Below, piece by piece: positions 7,758 to 15,606 of a DNA stretch of 19,173 nt. Numbering within the stretch: the stretch's first letter is position 1; each line of letters opens with the position of its first letter. The position numbers and the translations under genes are program-made. A model generated the notes under the pieces. That model was not told the DNA's origin. It ran no database searches and worked only from the letters and a program-made list of their open reading frames with translations. The DNA comes from UBA2979 sp963694535 (GTDB taxonomy: Bacteria; Chloroflexota; Dehalococcoidia; UBA2979). The stretch covers positions 1 through 19,173 of the forward strand of contig CAVODE010000030.1 in NCBI GenBank assembly GCA_963694535.1, given 5' to 3'.

Positions 7758-10055
7758 CTATTCAGTTACGGATTGATTTAGGTGAAAAATTTTTATTGTT
7801 AAGTCAGATGATTCGAATACCATCTCCCAATTCCTAAATCTTGAGCCTACATCGGCACCATAGATTCTTCTTTCAAAATTTCCAATAAGTACATGATTTA
7901 TACTATATTTCGCAAGAGATTCCAGCCCCTCTCCAGTCGACCCAAATAGGTAGACCTTATCAATAGCGGTTCGACGTTCAGTTTCTCGAATATCTTCTCG
8001 CCATTGCCGCTCGTGATTCGGCCAGGCCAATACGGTGGGTAAACCAGTCAACGTTGAAAACATGTTTCCGCCCTGATATGACTCACCCACAGCCTGTAAC
8101 ACCACATCTTCATTTGGATTCAGGTTATTCCTAGCCCAGTCGACAGCCTCTGCAAGAGCGGGCTGCTGAATCTCAATATATTTTGTAGCGTCCAAACCGC
8201 GGATTTGACCTTCCCATCCTCGACTAATAGCCATAGCGGGAACAAAAGCAATGGAGCTAAATGAGAAAAGAAACAGCATGATTGCTAGAGGGCCGCTCAA
8301 CTTCATAGCTGTAGATTTAGTATGAATTAAGCGGAAAGTTAGAGATAATCCAAAAATGCTACCCGCAGCAACTGAAGCGATTCCCCAACTAATAAACCAA
8401 CCTTTAAATAATGTGTTTAATCTGCCCGGAAATGCATCCTCAATTCTCACCAATTCCGTTCCAATAAGGAGCAATAACACCAATCCCATCATCCAGTAGA
8501 TATGCCAAGCCTGGTCGTTAGTTTTGTAACTCACTATTCGAGTCAGAACAACCCCAGAAGCTAACAAGCCCAGCGTCAGCCAACCAGTGGAGCGGCTTAT
8601 GATCTCACCAACGTTATCCGTTAAAACTAAAGCCAATATCCACACGAGTAAAGCAATAGCTGTCAGCCATAGAGGTTCACGCAAAGCGGTATAGACCCGA
8701 CGTTGGTGCCGCCAATTCAGCAATACAGATCCAACAATTACAGAAAATATTGGACCCCAAAACAACATTAATTGCGACAGGTTGGTGTGTTCTCCTATCA
8801 CCATCGATATCCCCGTGGTTGGAGGACTCAAGCTCGAAAGAAATGGATATAGAATTATACCCACTAGGATTACGATCGGAATAGAAAAGCTTAAAGTTGA
8901 CATGAATGCCTGTATGTAATTTTTTTGATTATGTCGTTGACAAAGCCATACAGCACCGATCAGAGCCACGAAGGAAATCGGCAAATCCCAGACATTAGTC
9001 ATACAGAGCGCGGCCAACAGTCCGCTCACGTAAATCAAGCTAAAAGGCCGGTTACGCCAATACCCAAAGCTCACCACCGGTTGATTTTTGGTAATCTTCA
9101 TCCCGACGGCAAGAAGCGTAAGAACTATAGGTAACCCAAATACATGGGCATGGGGATCACCCAGTAGGAAAGTGAATGCTGGAAATTCAGCAAAACCACT
9201 ATCAAAAATCCTAGTTGTATACCACCACCACCACCATTGATCTGGAATTCCATATCGCACCTCAGTTAGAAACGGAAAGTTCTCTACATTCAACCAATGC
9301 CAATTCATCTCAGTTAAATATCCGTTCGAAAAAACAATATTTAACATACCAATCCATGGTGCCAAAAGAAATAAGCTGCACAGGGTTATGAACCCAGTGG
9401 ACACAAAAATAAGAATTCTCTTACGACGATTCAATTGTTGCAAGTCAGGTAAAAAATCGTTTGCAAGTATTGCGGCTACTGTGCCTGCCGACGCAGCACA
9501 AGAAGCCAAGGCTAGATTAAAAATCATTCCTATCGATTGTTGGGACAGTTTGCCAATTATGACTGCGCTCAAATGACCGAGATGATGGTAGGAAAGCGGC
9601 ATGCCAGAAAACCACGGATCGGGAGGTGGAACGGTTTCACTCCAAAAGATACTTGTGATTATCATCAAGTCCATTGGTTTTTCGGTAGCAATCGCATCAG
9701 GCGCCAGTGATCTTGCTAACAAAACAATTCCGAACAAGCCGATCCATATCGATTCGGTTACAAATATTTTCTTTCTCTGCAACCAAAATCGCTTAAGTAT
9801 TGAACGATCGTGAAAAATTATTCCAGTACTCACCCCAAAGAACATTAATATCCAAAAAAGAGAAGCTCCGACCACTGAAATACTGATATCAAGATTAAGA
9901 GTTATCCATACCAATAATGAAAGAAACGCGATACCCACAACCCGTGAGTAGGCAAATCCCTCGGATCTCAACGGTTGAAAAAATTTCATCGTAGGAATGA
10001 TTACGGAAAGTGAAACAACTAGAGTGGTCAGATACCAAAGAAGTAGATGTATCAT
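7758..10055 (-). CDS. DUF2298 (Chlor_Arch_YYY, TIGR03662) polytopic membrane protein
   Basis: This 765-residue protein is mostly transmembrane helices and ends in a soluble domain (about 620-765). Motifs I recognise from DUF2298 are EKPMDL at 125-130, PPPDPWFSG at 143-151, YHHLGH at 156-161, EFPAFTFLLGDPHAH at 290-304, and in the soluble tail GLPTVLAWPNHE-x-QWR. A run of five tryptophans at 274-278 sits just before the EFP motif, where the family has a Trp-rich stretch. The acidic and histidine residues in loops facing one side suggest a GT-C-like enzyme using lipid-linked sugar, but the biochemical function of the family is not established. It follows ftsY by 22 bases and precedes the Agl23-like gene by 19, forming the start of the envelope half of the operon. 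Confidence 0.87.
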   Translation of the reverse strand: MIHLLLWYLTTLVVSLSVIIPTMKFFQPLRSEGFAYSRVVGIAFLSLLVWITLNLDISISVVGASLFWILMFFGVSTGIIFHDRSILKRFWLQRKKIFVTESIWIGLFGIVLLARSLAPDAIATEKPMDLMIITSIFWSETVPPPDPWFSGMPLSYHHLGHLSAVIIGKLSQQSIGMIFNLALASCAASAGTVAAILANDFLPDLQQLNRRKRILIFVSTGFITLCSLFLLAPWIGMLNIVFSNGYLTEMNWHWLNVENFPFLTEVRYGIPDQWWWWWYTTRIFDSGFAEFPAFTFLLGDPHAHVFGLPIVLTLLAVGMKITKNQPVVSFGYWRNRPFSLIYVSGLLAALCMTNVWDLPISFVALIGAVWLCQRHNQKNYIQAFMSTLSFSIPIVILVGIILYPFLSSLSPPTTGISMVIGEHTNLSQLMLFWGPIFSVIVGSVLLNWRHQRRVYTALREPLWLTAIALLVWILALVLTDNVGEIISRSTGWLTLGLLASGVVLTRIVSYKTNDQAWHIYWMMGLVLLLLIGTELVRIEDAFPGRLNTLFKGWFISWGIASVAAGSIFGLSLTFRLIHTKSTAMKLSGPLAIMLFLFSFSSIAFVPAMAISRGWEGQIRGLDATKYIEIQQPALAEAVDWARNNLNPNEDVVLQAVGESYQGGNMFSTLTGLPTVLAWPNHERQWREDIRETERRTAIDKVYLFGSTGEGLESLAKYSINHVLIGNFERRIYGADVGSRFRNWEMVFESSDLTIKIFHLNQSVTE

Positions 10056-10077
10056 TCCTAATGCCTAAACAGAAGTT

Positions 10078-11061
10078 TCAGTCTTCGCGATCGAGTAATA
10101 AGGCATCCACGAAGGCTTCGGGAACAAAAGGAATTAGGTCAGAAGCATGTTCACCTATCCCAACAAATTTAACTGGTAAACCATACTCCTGGGCGATCGC
10201 AAAAACTATACCACCCCTGCCTGCGCCATCAAGTTTCGAAAGTGCGATTGAAGTAACACCTGCTTCTTTGGTAAAGATCTCAGCCTGTGCTAGTCCATTC
10301 TGGCCTGTGGTAGAATCAACAACAAGTAATACTTCGTCTGGTTCTCTATCAATTTGTCTAGTGATAACTCTCTTAATCTTTGCAAGTTCTTCCATGAGAC
10401 TCGATTTATTTTGTAATCTTCCCGCAGTATCAATAATAATCAAGTCATGAAGACGTGCTTTGCCCGCGTTAATTGCATCAAAAGCTACGGCAGCTGGATC
10501 CGCTCCAGGTTGCTGAGCAATTACATCAAAGCCTACTTTTTCACCCCACGCTTGTAATTGATCGATGGCGGCAGCTCGATACGTGTCCCCAGCTGCCGCC
10601 ATCACGCGATAGCCTTCCTCTACATAAAGCGAGGCTAATCTACCGATCACAGTAGTCTTGCCACTTCCATTGACTCCAACCACTAACACGACAGCTGGTG
10701 ATTTAATAGTCTCCACATCTAAGTTAAGATCATCAGTACTCCATAATTTTCCTGTTGAATCTTCCACAGAAACCAGTATTTCAATTAATGAGTTGCGTAA
10801 TGCTTCCTTCACTTCAAGACGAGTCTTGGGTCTTTGGGCCTTCAAACCATCTAAAATCTTAAAACTTGTTTTTACGCCAACATCAGCACTAATTAGAATT
10901 TCTTCTAATTCTTCCCAAAGATCGTCATTAATTGCGTCCGTGCTGAAAAGCTCAGTTACCCTGCCAAATATCGAAAGGCGAGTTTTTTTTGTGGCCTGTT
11001 GAATTTTTCTGTCATCACTCTGACCAATTTGAGAATCTTCTCGTGATCTACGAAATCGCAT
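10078..11061 (-). CDS. ftsY: Signal recognition particle receptor FtsY
   Basis: This 327-residue SRP-receptor GTPase has a helical N domain at about 25-110 and a G domain at about 120-320. Motifs seen: P-loop GVNGSGKTT at 129-137, insertion-box element DTYRAAAIDQL at 159-169, G3 DTAGR at 211-215, G4 SKLD at 275-278, and the closing GIGE-x-x-x-DLIPF at 301-312. It receives ribosome-nascent chain complexes from Ffh/SRP and delivers them to the Sec translocon. The N-terminal region before the N domain is short and basic (MRFRRSRED), without the long acidic A domain of E. coli FtsY, so membrane contact probably relies on the amphipathic N-terminal helix. G4 is SKLDGAGRGG instead of the common TKLDGTAKGG, a mild variation. 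Its place directly after smc is a widespread arrangement. Confidence 0.97.
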   Translation of the reverse strand: MRFRRSREDSQIGQSDDRKIQQATKKTRLSIFGRVTELFSTDAINDDLWEELEEILISADVGVKTSFKILDGLKAQRPKTRLEVKEALRNSLIEILVSVEDSTGKLWSTDDLNLDVETIKSPAVVLVVGVNGSGKTTVIGRLASLYVEEGYRVMAAAGDTYRAAAIDQLQAWGEKVGFDVIAQQPGADPAAVAFDAINAGKARLHDLIIIDTAGRLQNKSSLMEELAKIKRVITRQIDREPDEVLLVVDSTTGQNGLAQAEIFTKEAGVTSIALSKLDGAGRGGIVFAIAQEYGLPVKFVGIGEHASDLIPFVPEAFVDALLLDRED

Positions 11062-11072
11062 TTATAAATCCA

Positions 11073-14000
11073 TCATGCGGCGCTTTGGGCATCAGTATGA
11101 CCTAGGTTTATTGATAGTACTTGACTCGTTGAATCAGATCCCATCGATATGCCATAGATGGAGTCAGCTGCTTCAATAGTAATTCGGCTATGCGAGACCA
11201 CAATGAACTGTGTCTCTCCTGTGAAGTCACGTACCGTTTGGACAAATCGGCCAATGTTTGCCTCATCAAGGGCTGCGTCTACCTCGTCAAGAACAACGAT
11301 TGGTGAAGGGTTTACTGAAAGCAAGGCAAATAAAAGTGCGACTGAAGTCAACGATCTTTCACCTCCTGACAATGCTGCAAGTCGAGTGATTCGCTTGTCT
11401 GGTGGTTGAGCATAAATCTCCACGCCCGCTTCTCCATCCGCAGGTAATAACGAGTTGTCTCCTGATAATATTCCTGTCCCTTCAGATTCGTCTGTTGTGC
11501 CATTCGCCCCGTCACTCTCTTCCAGTTCAGAATTTACATCTGTACTTTCCGGTTGTACTAGCTTAAGTTCAGCACGCCCGCCTCCAAAAAATTTGGTGAA
11601 ATATTCACGAAAATGCATATTAACCTGTTCAAAGGTCTCAACAAAAGTAGTTCGTATTTCAGCACGCAAGTCTCGAATTATTGTGCGTACGTCAGTTTGC
11701 GCGTGTTCGAGGTCCAAAATTTGGGCAGTAAGAAACTCGTGGCGCTCAAATATTTCTTGGTACTCGTCCAGTGCATCAATATTAACCGGGCCAAGTGACC
11801 TCAACTTCGATCTTGTGATGTTCACTTGCTCCTCGGCGCTCGTAAATATTTCTTGTGGCGTCATGCCATCGTGCGCGACGAGTGCTGGTTGATTAAGCAT
11901 GTCTTCCGTGAATTCCTCCGTCTCCATTTCTCGTATCAGTCGTTCACGTGATTCTTTGAATCTATTTAATTCGTGCTCCGAGTTAAGTAGCTTCGATTCA
12001 TTCTCTCGGAGTTCAATTTCAAGCTCTTCCCGATCTGACTGAAGCGTCGATTCGTCCTCCGTGAGCGCGAGTGCTCTAGTTTGCATTGGTACGATTACCG
12101 CTTTCGACTCCACGAGCGATGATCGTTGTGAAGAAATTTTATCTCGCAATAGAGTCATTTCCAAACCTAGGTCTTCATTAGCGTTATCGAGTGACTTCAG
12201 CGACTCTAACGATTGTGTACGGGTCTCTAAGCGGCGAATGCGGTCCGTTTCACGCTCAGAACGTATCTGTTGTTGCGCTCGCTGATCCGCATCAGCAGCT
12301 GCTAGTTGAGTATTTGCCTCTTCGAATTCACTGGCTATAGAATCGCGTTGGGCATTAACCGATATTGCTCGATCACGAATCTGTTGAATTTCATCATCAA
12401 TCTCGATAATGCCTGATTCACGATCCTGAATTGACTGTTTCACTGAGGCGCTTTCATTTTTAGGTTCCGCATTTTCCACACGTGATAATAGAAGTGCCCG
12501 CTCGCCTTTCAGGCTCAAGTGCTCTTTTTCTAATTGTGAAACCCCATCAGCTAGTACTTCTCTATTCTTCACACACGTCGCTTGCTGAATCTTAGATTCA
12601 TCCAGTGCGACCGTCGCTCTCTCGAGTTCAGTAACGATCTTACTGTGGTGCAATAATATTGCCGCCAAAGAATCTCTTTTGTTCTCAAGCAAGTCAATAC
12701 TATTTGAAAGATTAGTCACTAAAGAAAGGTGTGATTCTGGATTAGATCCGGAACGCAGCCGTACGCCTCCATTTCTCTGAAATATTTCTCCGGCTTCAGT
12801 CACCGCGTTATAGCCCAATAGACTCAGTGACATTCCTGAGTCAAAATCAGTAACTAGGTAAGTATTGGCGCATATCACTGAAAGTAAATTCATCATATGG
12901 TCATCAGCAGTAATCACGTCCACAAGTGAAGCGATTACCCCAGTGTGCTTTGGGAACGGAAGTGCTTCGTTCTCAAAATTGCTGTCACCAGAATACAAAA
13001 GAAGATTCTTGTCAATTTCGTCAACTCCTGCGTCCAGTGCACTCACGAGTGATGCACGATTTGAGAAAATTACTGCCGTTAAGCTGTCTCCCATCCATGC
13101 CTCTATAGCTGTCTTCCAGCGATCTGGTACCTCAATCAGTTTGCTCAAGATATCGATTAACACGGTTGGATCTAAATTTGACACATCAGAGACAAACTCA
13201 ATTGCATCGGACATATGACCAGTAGAACGGACAAGTAACTCTTGAAGTTCAATTTGGCTCTCAAGGCTTGTGATTTCAGATTCTAATAGCGATATTTCAT
13301 TCGTGTGAGAGTTAAGAGTCGATCGGGCTGACTCAAAAGCGGTTTCAGTTTCCTTAACTAGTTCTGTCGTATTTACAAGGGATAATTGTATTTCATCGTA
13401 CTGACTTCGATCTCTACCAAGCTCAACGCCTAATCGAGTAATTGATTGAGTCACAATCTCAGCAGCAGACATGTTACGTATATGGTCTTTAACTTGCCTT
13501 TCCTCATAGGCTTCCACATCCAGGAGTCTGGCTTTAAGTTCGTCATGCTCGGCGTTAATTCGTGCCCGTCTCGCCTCGCGCTCCGCAAGATCGCGAAGGA
13601 TTCCTCTAGTAACTTGATCTGCTTCCGTAAGTGCATCTTTCTTCTGTACTAACTGCGCTTTGCTTCTAAGTACGATTAGTCGTAATGATTCATCCGAAGG
13701 TTCACTTGAGCTTTCAGATGAATCATTCTCTAATTCGTGAGAAAGACTTTCTTTGAGATCGTTTCGTCGTTGATTGAATAGTTCCGAACGCTGTTCCGCC
13801 AAAGCCATATCCTGTTCGAGATAAAGCAATGCCTCTCTTTTCTCTCGCTCATCTCTCTCTGCAGTCGCAAGTTCAGAGCGGGTATTTTCAAGATTAGTTC
13901 GCACGCCCAAATACATCTTCTGCGCCTGTTCAAATCTCTGTTTGGTTGACAAATGGGCATCGCGCAATCGATGGGCGCTTTCAGATGCAAGCTTGATGTC

Positions 14001-14717
14001 CGATGCGGACTCGTTGAGTCCGATGGTGAAATATTCTTGAAAAGCCCCATCTAGAATAGTTCTAAGTTCCTGGTATTTTTCAGCTCGCGTTGTCTGACGC
14101 TTCAGGGATCGTAATCTAGGTTCTAGCTCTCTGACCTGCATACGGGCATGTCCAAGATTATCGCGCATTTCCTTCAGCCTTCGCTCAGATAATCGAAGTC
14201 GTTGCCTAGCAGAATGCAAGTCAGCCGCTTCCTCAATAAGTGCCCTGCGTTGATCAGGTTTGAGAGAGAGAACTTTATCCACGAGTCCTTGCGACAAGTA
14301 TGAATAGGAGCCCTGGCGAAAATCTGCCTTTGCCATAAGTTCCGTTAGATCCGTTAATCGCACTTTTCGCTTATTGAGTAAATATTCCGATTGTCCATCT
14401 CGATGTACACGACGAGTAATAGCGACGTCAGAATAATCGGATGGAAGCCAACGATCAGTGTTATTGAAGGTTAAAGTCGCCTCAGCAAAGCCCGCAGGTC
14501 TTTTAGAATCAGAACCTATCCAGATCACATCATCTGATTTCTTTGCTCGCAAGGAGCTCGCAGTCTGTTCACCCAGTACCCAGCGAATTGCGTCTGTCAC
14601 GTTACTTTTTCCTGATCCATTTGGACCTGCAATGACAGTCATACCTGGCCCAAATTCGAACGTAGTTCGATCTGCAAAAGATTTAAATCCCTGAATTTGA
14701 AGTTGTTTTAAGTGCAT
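11073..14717 (-). CDS. smc: Chromosome segregation ATPase SMC
   Basis: This full-length 1214-residue SMC has Walker A GPNGSGKS at 31-38, a Q-loop (SQG) at 142-144, an N-terminal coiled-coil arm at about 168-500, a hinge at about 515-660 with the conserved W-x-x-AIE-x-x-x-G segment, the return arm to about 1040, the signature LSGGERS at 1116-1122 and Walker B IVVLDEVDAAL at 1140-1150. SMC dimerises through the hinge, closes a ring with ScpA/ScpB and extrudes DNA loops to organise the nucleoid; scpA and scpB are not in the window. Two acidic, serine-rich stretches look additional: residues 330-344 in the arm and about 1058-1096 in the C-terminal head lobe just before the signature. AGGGA seven bases upstream supports the ATG. 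It sits 3 bases after rnc and 11 before ftsY. Confidence 0.97.
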   Translation of the reverse strand: MHLKQLQIQGFKSFADRTTFEFGPGMTVIAGPNGSGKSNVTDAIRWVLGEQTASSLRAKKSDDVIWIGSDSKRPAGFAEATLTFNNTDRWLPSDYSDVAITRRVHRDGQSEYLLNKRKVRLTDLTELMAKADFRQGSYSYLSQGLVDKVLSLKPDQRRALIEEAADLHSARQRLRLSERRLKEMRDNLGHARMQVRELEPRLRSLKRQTTRAEKYQELRTILDGAFQEYFTIGLNESASDIKLASESAHRLRDAHLSTKQRFEQAQKMYLGVRTNLENTRSELATAERDEREKREALLYLEQDMALAEQRSELFNQRRNDLKESLSHELENDSSESSSEPSDESLRLIVLRSKAQLVQKKDALTEADQVTRGILRDLAEREARRARINAEHDELKARLLDVEAYEERQVKDHIRNMSAAEIVTQSITRLGVELGRDRSQYDEIQLSLVNTTELVKETETAFESARSTLNSHTNEISLLESEITSLESQIELQELLVRSTGHMSDAIEFVSDVSNLDPTVLIDILSKLIEVPDRWKTAIEAWMGDSLTAVIFSNRASLVSALDAGVDEIDKNLLLYSGDSNFENEALPFPKHTGVIASLVDVITADDHMMNLLSVICANTYLVTDFDSGMSLSLLGYNAVTEAGEIFQRNGGVRLRSGSNPESHLSLVTNLSNSIDLLENKRDSLAAILLHHSKIVTELERATVALDESKIQQATCVKNREVLADGVSQLEKEHLSLKGERALLLSRVENAEPKNESASVKQSIQDRESGIIEIDDEIQQIRDRAISVNAQRDSIASEFEEANTQLAAADADQRAQQQIRSERETDRIRRLETRTQSLESLKSLDNANEDLGLEMTLLRDKISSQRSSLVESKAVIVPMQTRALALTEDESTLQSDREELEIELRENESKLLNSEHELNRFKESRERLIREMETEEFTEDMLNQPALVAHDGMTPQEIFTSAEEQVNITRSKLRSLGPVNIDALDEYQEIFERHEFLTAQILDLEHAQTDVRTIIRDLRAEIRTTFVETFEQVNMHFREYFTKFFGGGRAELKLVQPESTDVNSELEESDGANGTTDESEGTGILSGDNSLLPADGEAGVEIYAQPPDKRITRLAALSGGERSLTSVALLFALLSVNPSPIVVLDEVDAALDEANIGRFVQTVRDFTGETQFIVVSHSRITIEAADSIYGISMGSDSTSQVLSINLGHTDAQSAA
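11430..11546 (-). other. Acidic low-complexity insertion in the SMC head domain
   Basis: This encodes SMC residues about 1058-1096, rich in Asp, Glu, Ser, Gly and Thr (for example SELEESDG and TDESEGTG). Typical SMCs have a short link of roughly ten residues between the strand ending in L-x-L-x-x-P and the GVEI-x-x-x-PP segment. Here that link is about 30 residues longer. It is probably a disordered loop on the head surface. Typical link length is recalled, not computed. Confidence 0.6.
13686..13730 (-). other. Serine/acidic break in the SMC coiled-coil arm
   Basis: This encodes SMC residues about 330-344 (NDSSESSSEPSDES region). The Ser/Glu/Asp content and the proline are incompatible with a continuous coiled coil, so the N-terminal arm is probably interrupted here by a flexible loop. 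Its position, about a third of the way from head to tip, could match a joint or elbow-type discontinuity; that is inference. Confidence 0.5.
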
Positions 14718-14720
14718 TAA

Positions 14721-15476
14721 TTATCCCTGTTCATCCATAAGTATTTCTTTTAATTGGGGTAAAATCTCTTCTGCTGCTGCTATTTCAGCTCCACGCTTAG
14801 ATGACGCCATACCTTCAGCAATAAGAGGCTCTAGTGCGATATTTGGTCGAAGTTCAACCTCAACTCGAACTCGATATTCAACTTCATGCTCCGGTCCTGA
14901 TTCATCTACTAGTATGTATTTCGGTCTGGTTTTTATCGTCGCCGCTAGTTCTTGGAGGTCTCCTTTCGGGTTAGATGTCTCCAGCACTTCGAAATAGGGT
15001 TCAAAAATCACGTTGATGAATTGTTGCGCCGCGAGATGGCCTCCATCCACGAAAACTGCACCGATTAAAGCTTCAAGTGAGTCCGATAAATTACTTCCCT
15101 TCAGTCGGCCATCGCTTTTTTCTTCTCCTACGCCAAGAATCAAAAAATTACCTAAACCCAGCGTCAATGCAATTTCTGCGAGAGTTTTTCCACGAACTAG
15201 CCCTGTCCGCCATTTTGTTAAGTCTCCCTCGCGGCTTTCTGGAAAGCGATGAAAAAGTTCGTCAGCAATTATTAATCCGACCACCGCATCACCAAGAAAT
15301 TCCAAGCGTTGATTATTCTCAAAATAAGTCTCAGGAAATTCATTCGAGGCGCTGGCATGCGTCATCGCCTCAGTGAAGAGATTCTCGTCACCAAACTTGT
15401 AGTTAATAATAGATTCGAACAAACGTAGATTAACCTCAACGTCCAAAGCTTGCGTGCTAGGAGAATTTAATCGCAT
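14721..15476 (-). CDS. rnc: Ribonuclease III
   Basis: From the ATG at 15476 this is 251 residues, close to the family norm. The nuclease domain (about 14-155) contains the signature NNQRLEFLGDAV at 54-65 with catalytic Glu59 and Asp63, Glu83 in the following helix, and Asp132/Glu135 in SDSLEALIGA. A double-stranded RNA-binding domain (about 172-243) ends with ASSKRGAEIAAAEEIL. The enzyme cuts structured RNA such as rRNA precursors. The start is chosen because GAGGA sits six bases upstream, and because the frame's longer alternatives (TTG at 15536, ATG at 15530) lack a ribosome site and would begin almost at the predicted transcription start. The residue equivalent to E. coli Glu38 is Gln56. 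This is the first gene of the leftward operon and is followed by smc after 3 bases. Confidence 0.95.
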   Translation of the reverse strand: MRLNSPSTQALDVEVNLRLFESIINYKFGDENLFTEAMTHASASNEFPETYFENNQRLEFLGDAVVGLIIADELFHRFPESREGDLTKWRTGLVRGKTLAEIALTLGLGNFLILGVGEEKSDGRLKGSNLSDSLEALIGAVFVDGGHLAAQQFINVIFEPYFEVLETSNPKGDLQELAATIKTRPKYILVDESGPEHEVEYRVRVEVELRPNIALEPLIAEGMASSKRGAEIAAAEEILPQLKEILMDEQG

Positions 15477-15482
15477 AAAACG

Positions 15483-15487
15483 TCCTC
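15483..15487 (-). promoter_or_regulatory. Ribosome binding site that fixes the rnc start
   Basis: GAGGA on the minus strand, six bases before the ATG at 15476. No comparable site precedes the upstream TTG (15536) or ATG (15530), so this favours the shorter 251-residue RNase III. Confidence 0.55.
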
Positions 15488-15543
15488 GCTGTTTCGATTC
15501 AAACAGCTCCCCACCGATAGCCTGTAACATAGTCAACAGTACT

Positions 15544-15572
15544 AGTTTAAGAATTTGTTATGAAAAAATCAA
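15544..15572 (-). promoter_or_regulatory. Candidate promoter of the rnc-smc-ftsY operon
   Basis: On the minus strand TTGATT (15572-15567, 4 of 6) and TAAACT (15549-15544, 4 of 6) are separated by exactly 17 bases. A start near 15537 would leave a leader of about 60 bases before the rnc ATG at 15476. It lies in the 70-base divergent gap shared with the nucleotidyltransferase gene, for which I find only a weak -10-like TACAAT at 15599-15604. Consensus-based and tentative. Confidence 0.35.
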
Positions 15573-15606
15573 CAACTGATCACGTGCTTATGCAAATGTA
15601 CAATAG

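Noticed and set aside
10010..10450. 146-codon plus-strand open frame over the ftsY 3' end
   Set aside because: It is antisense to conserved FtsY GTPase motifs and is serine/proline-rich as expected of a shadow frame.
15477..15536. 20-residue N-terminal extension of RNase III from TTG 15536 or ATG 15530
   Set aside because: No ribosome site precedes these codons, while GAGGA sits at good spacing before the ATG at 15476, which gives a normal family length.
15599..15604. TACAAT as the -10 box for the nucleotidyltransferase gene
   Set aside because: It is only 2 bases before the ATG at 15607 and has no convincing -35 at 16-18 bases. It would imply near-leaderless initiation at 15616, which I cannot support.
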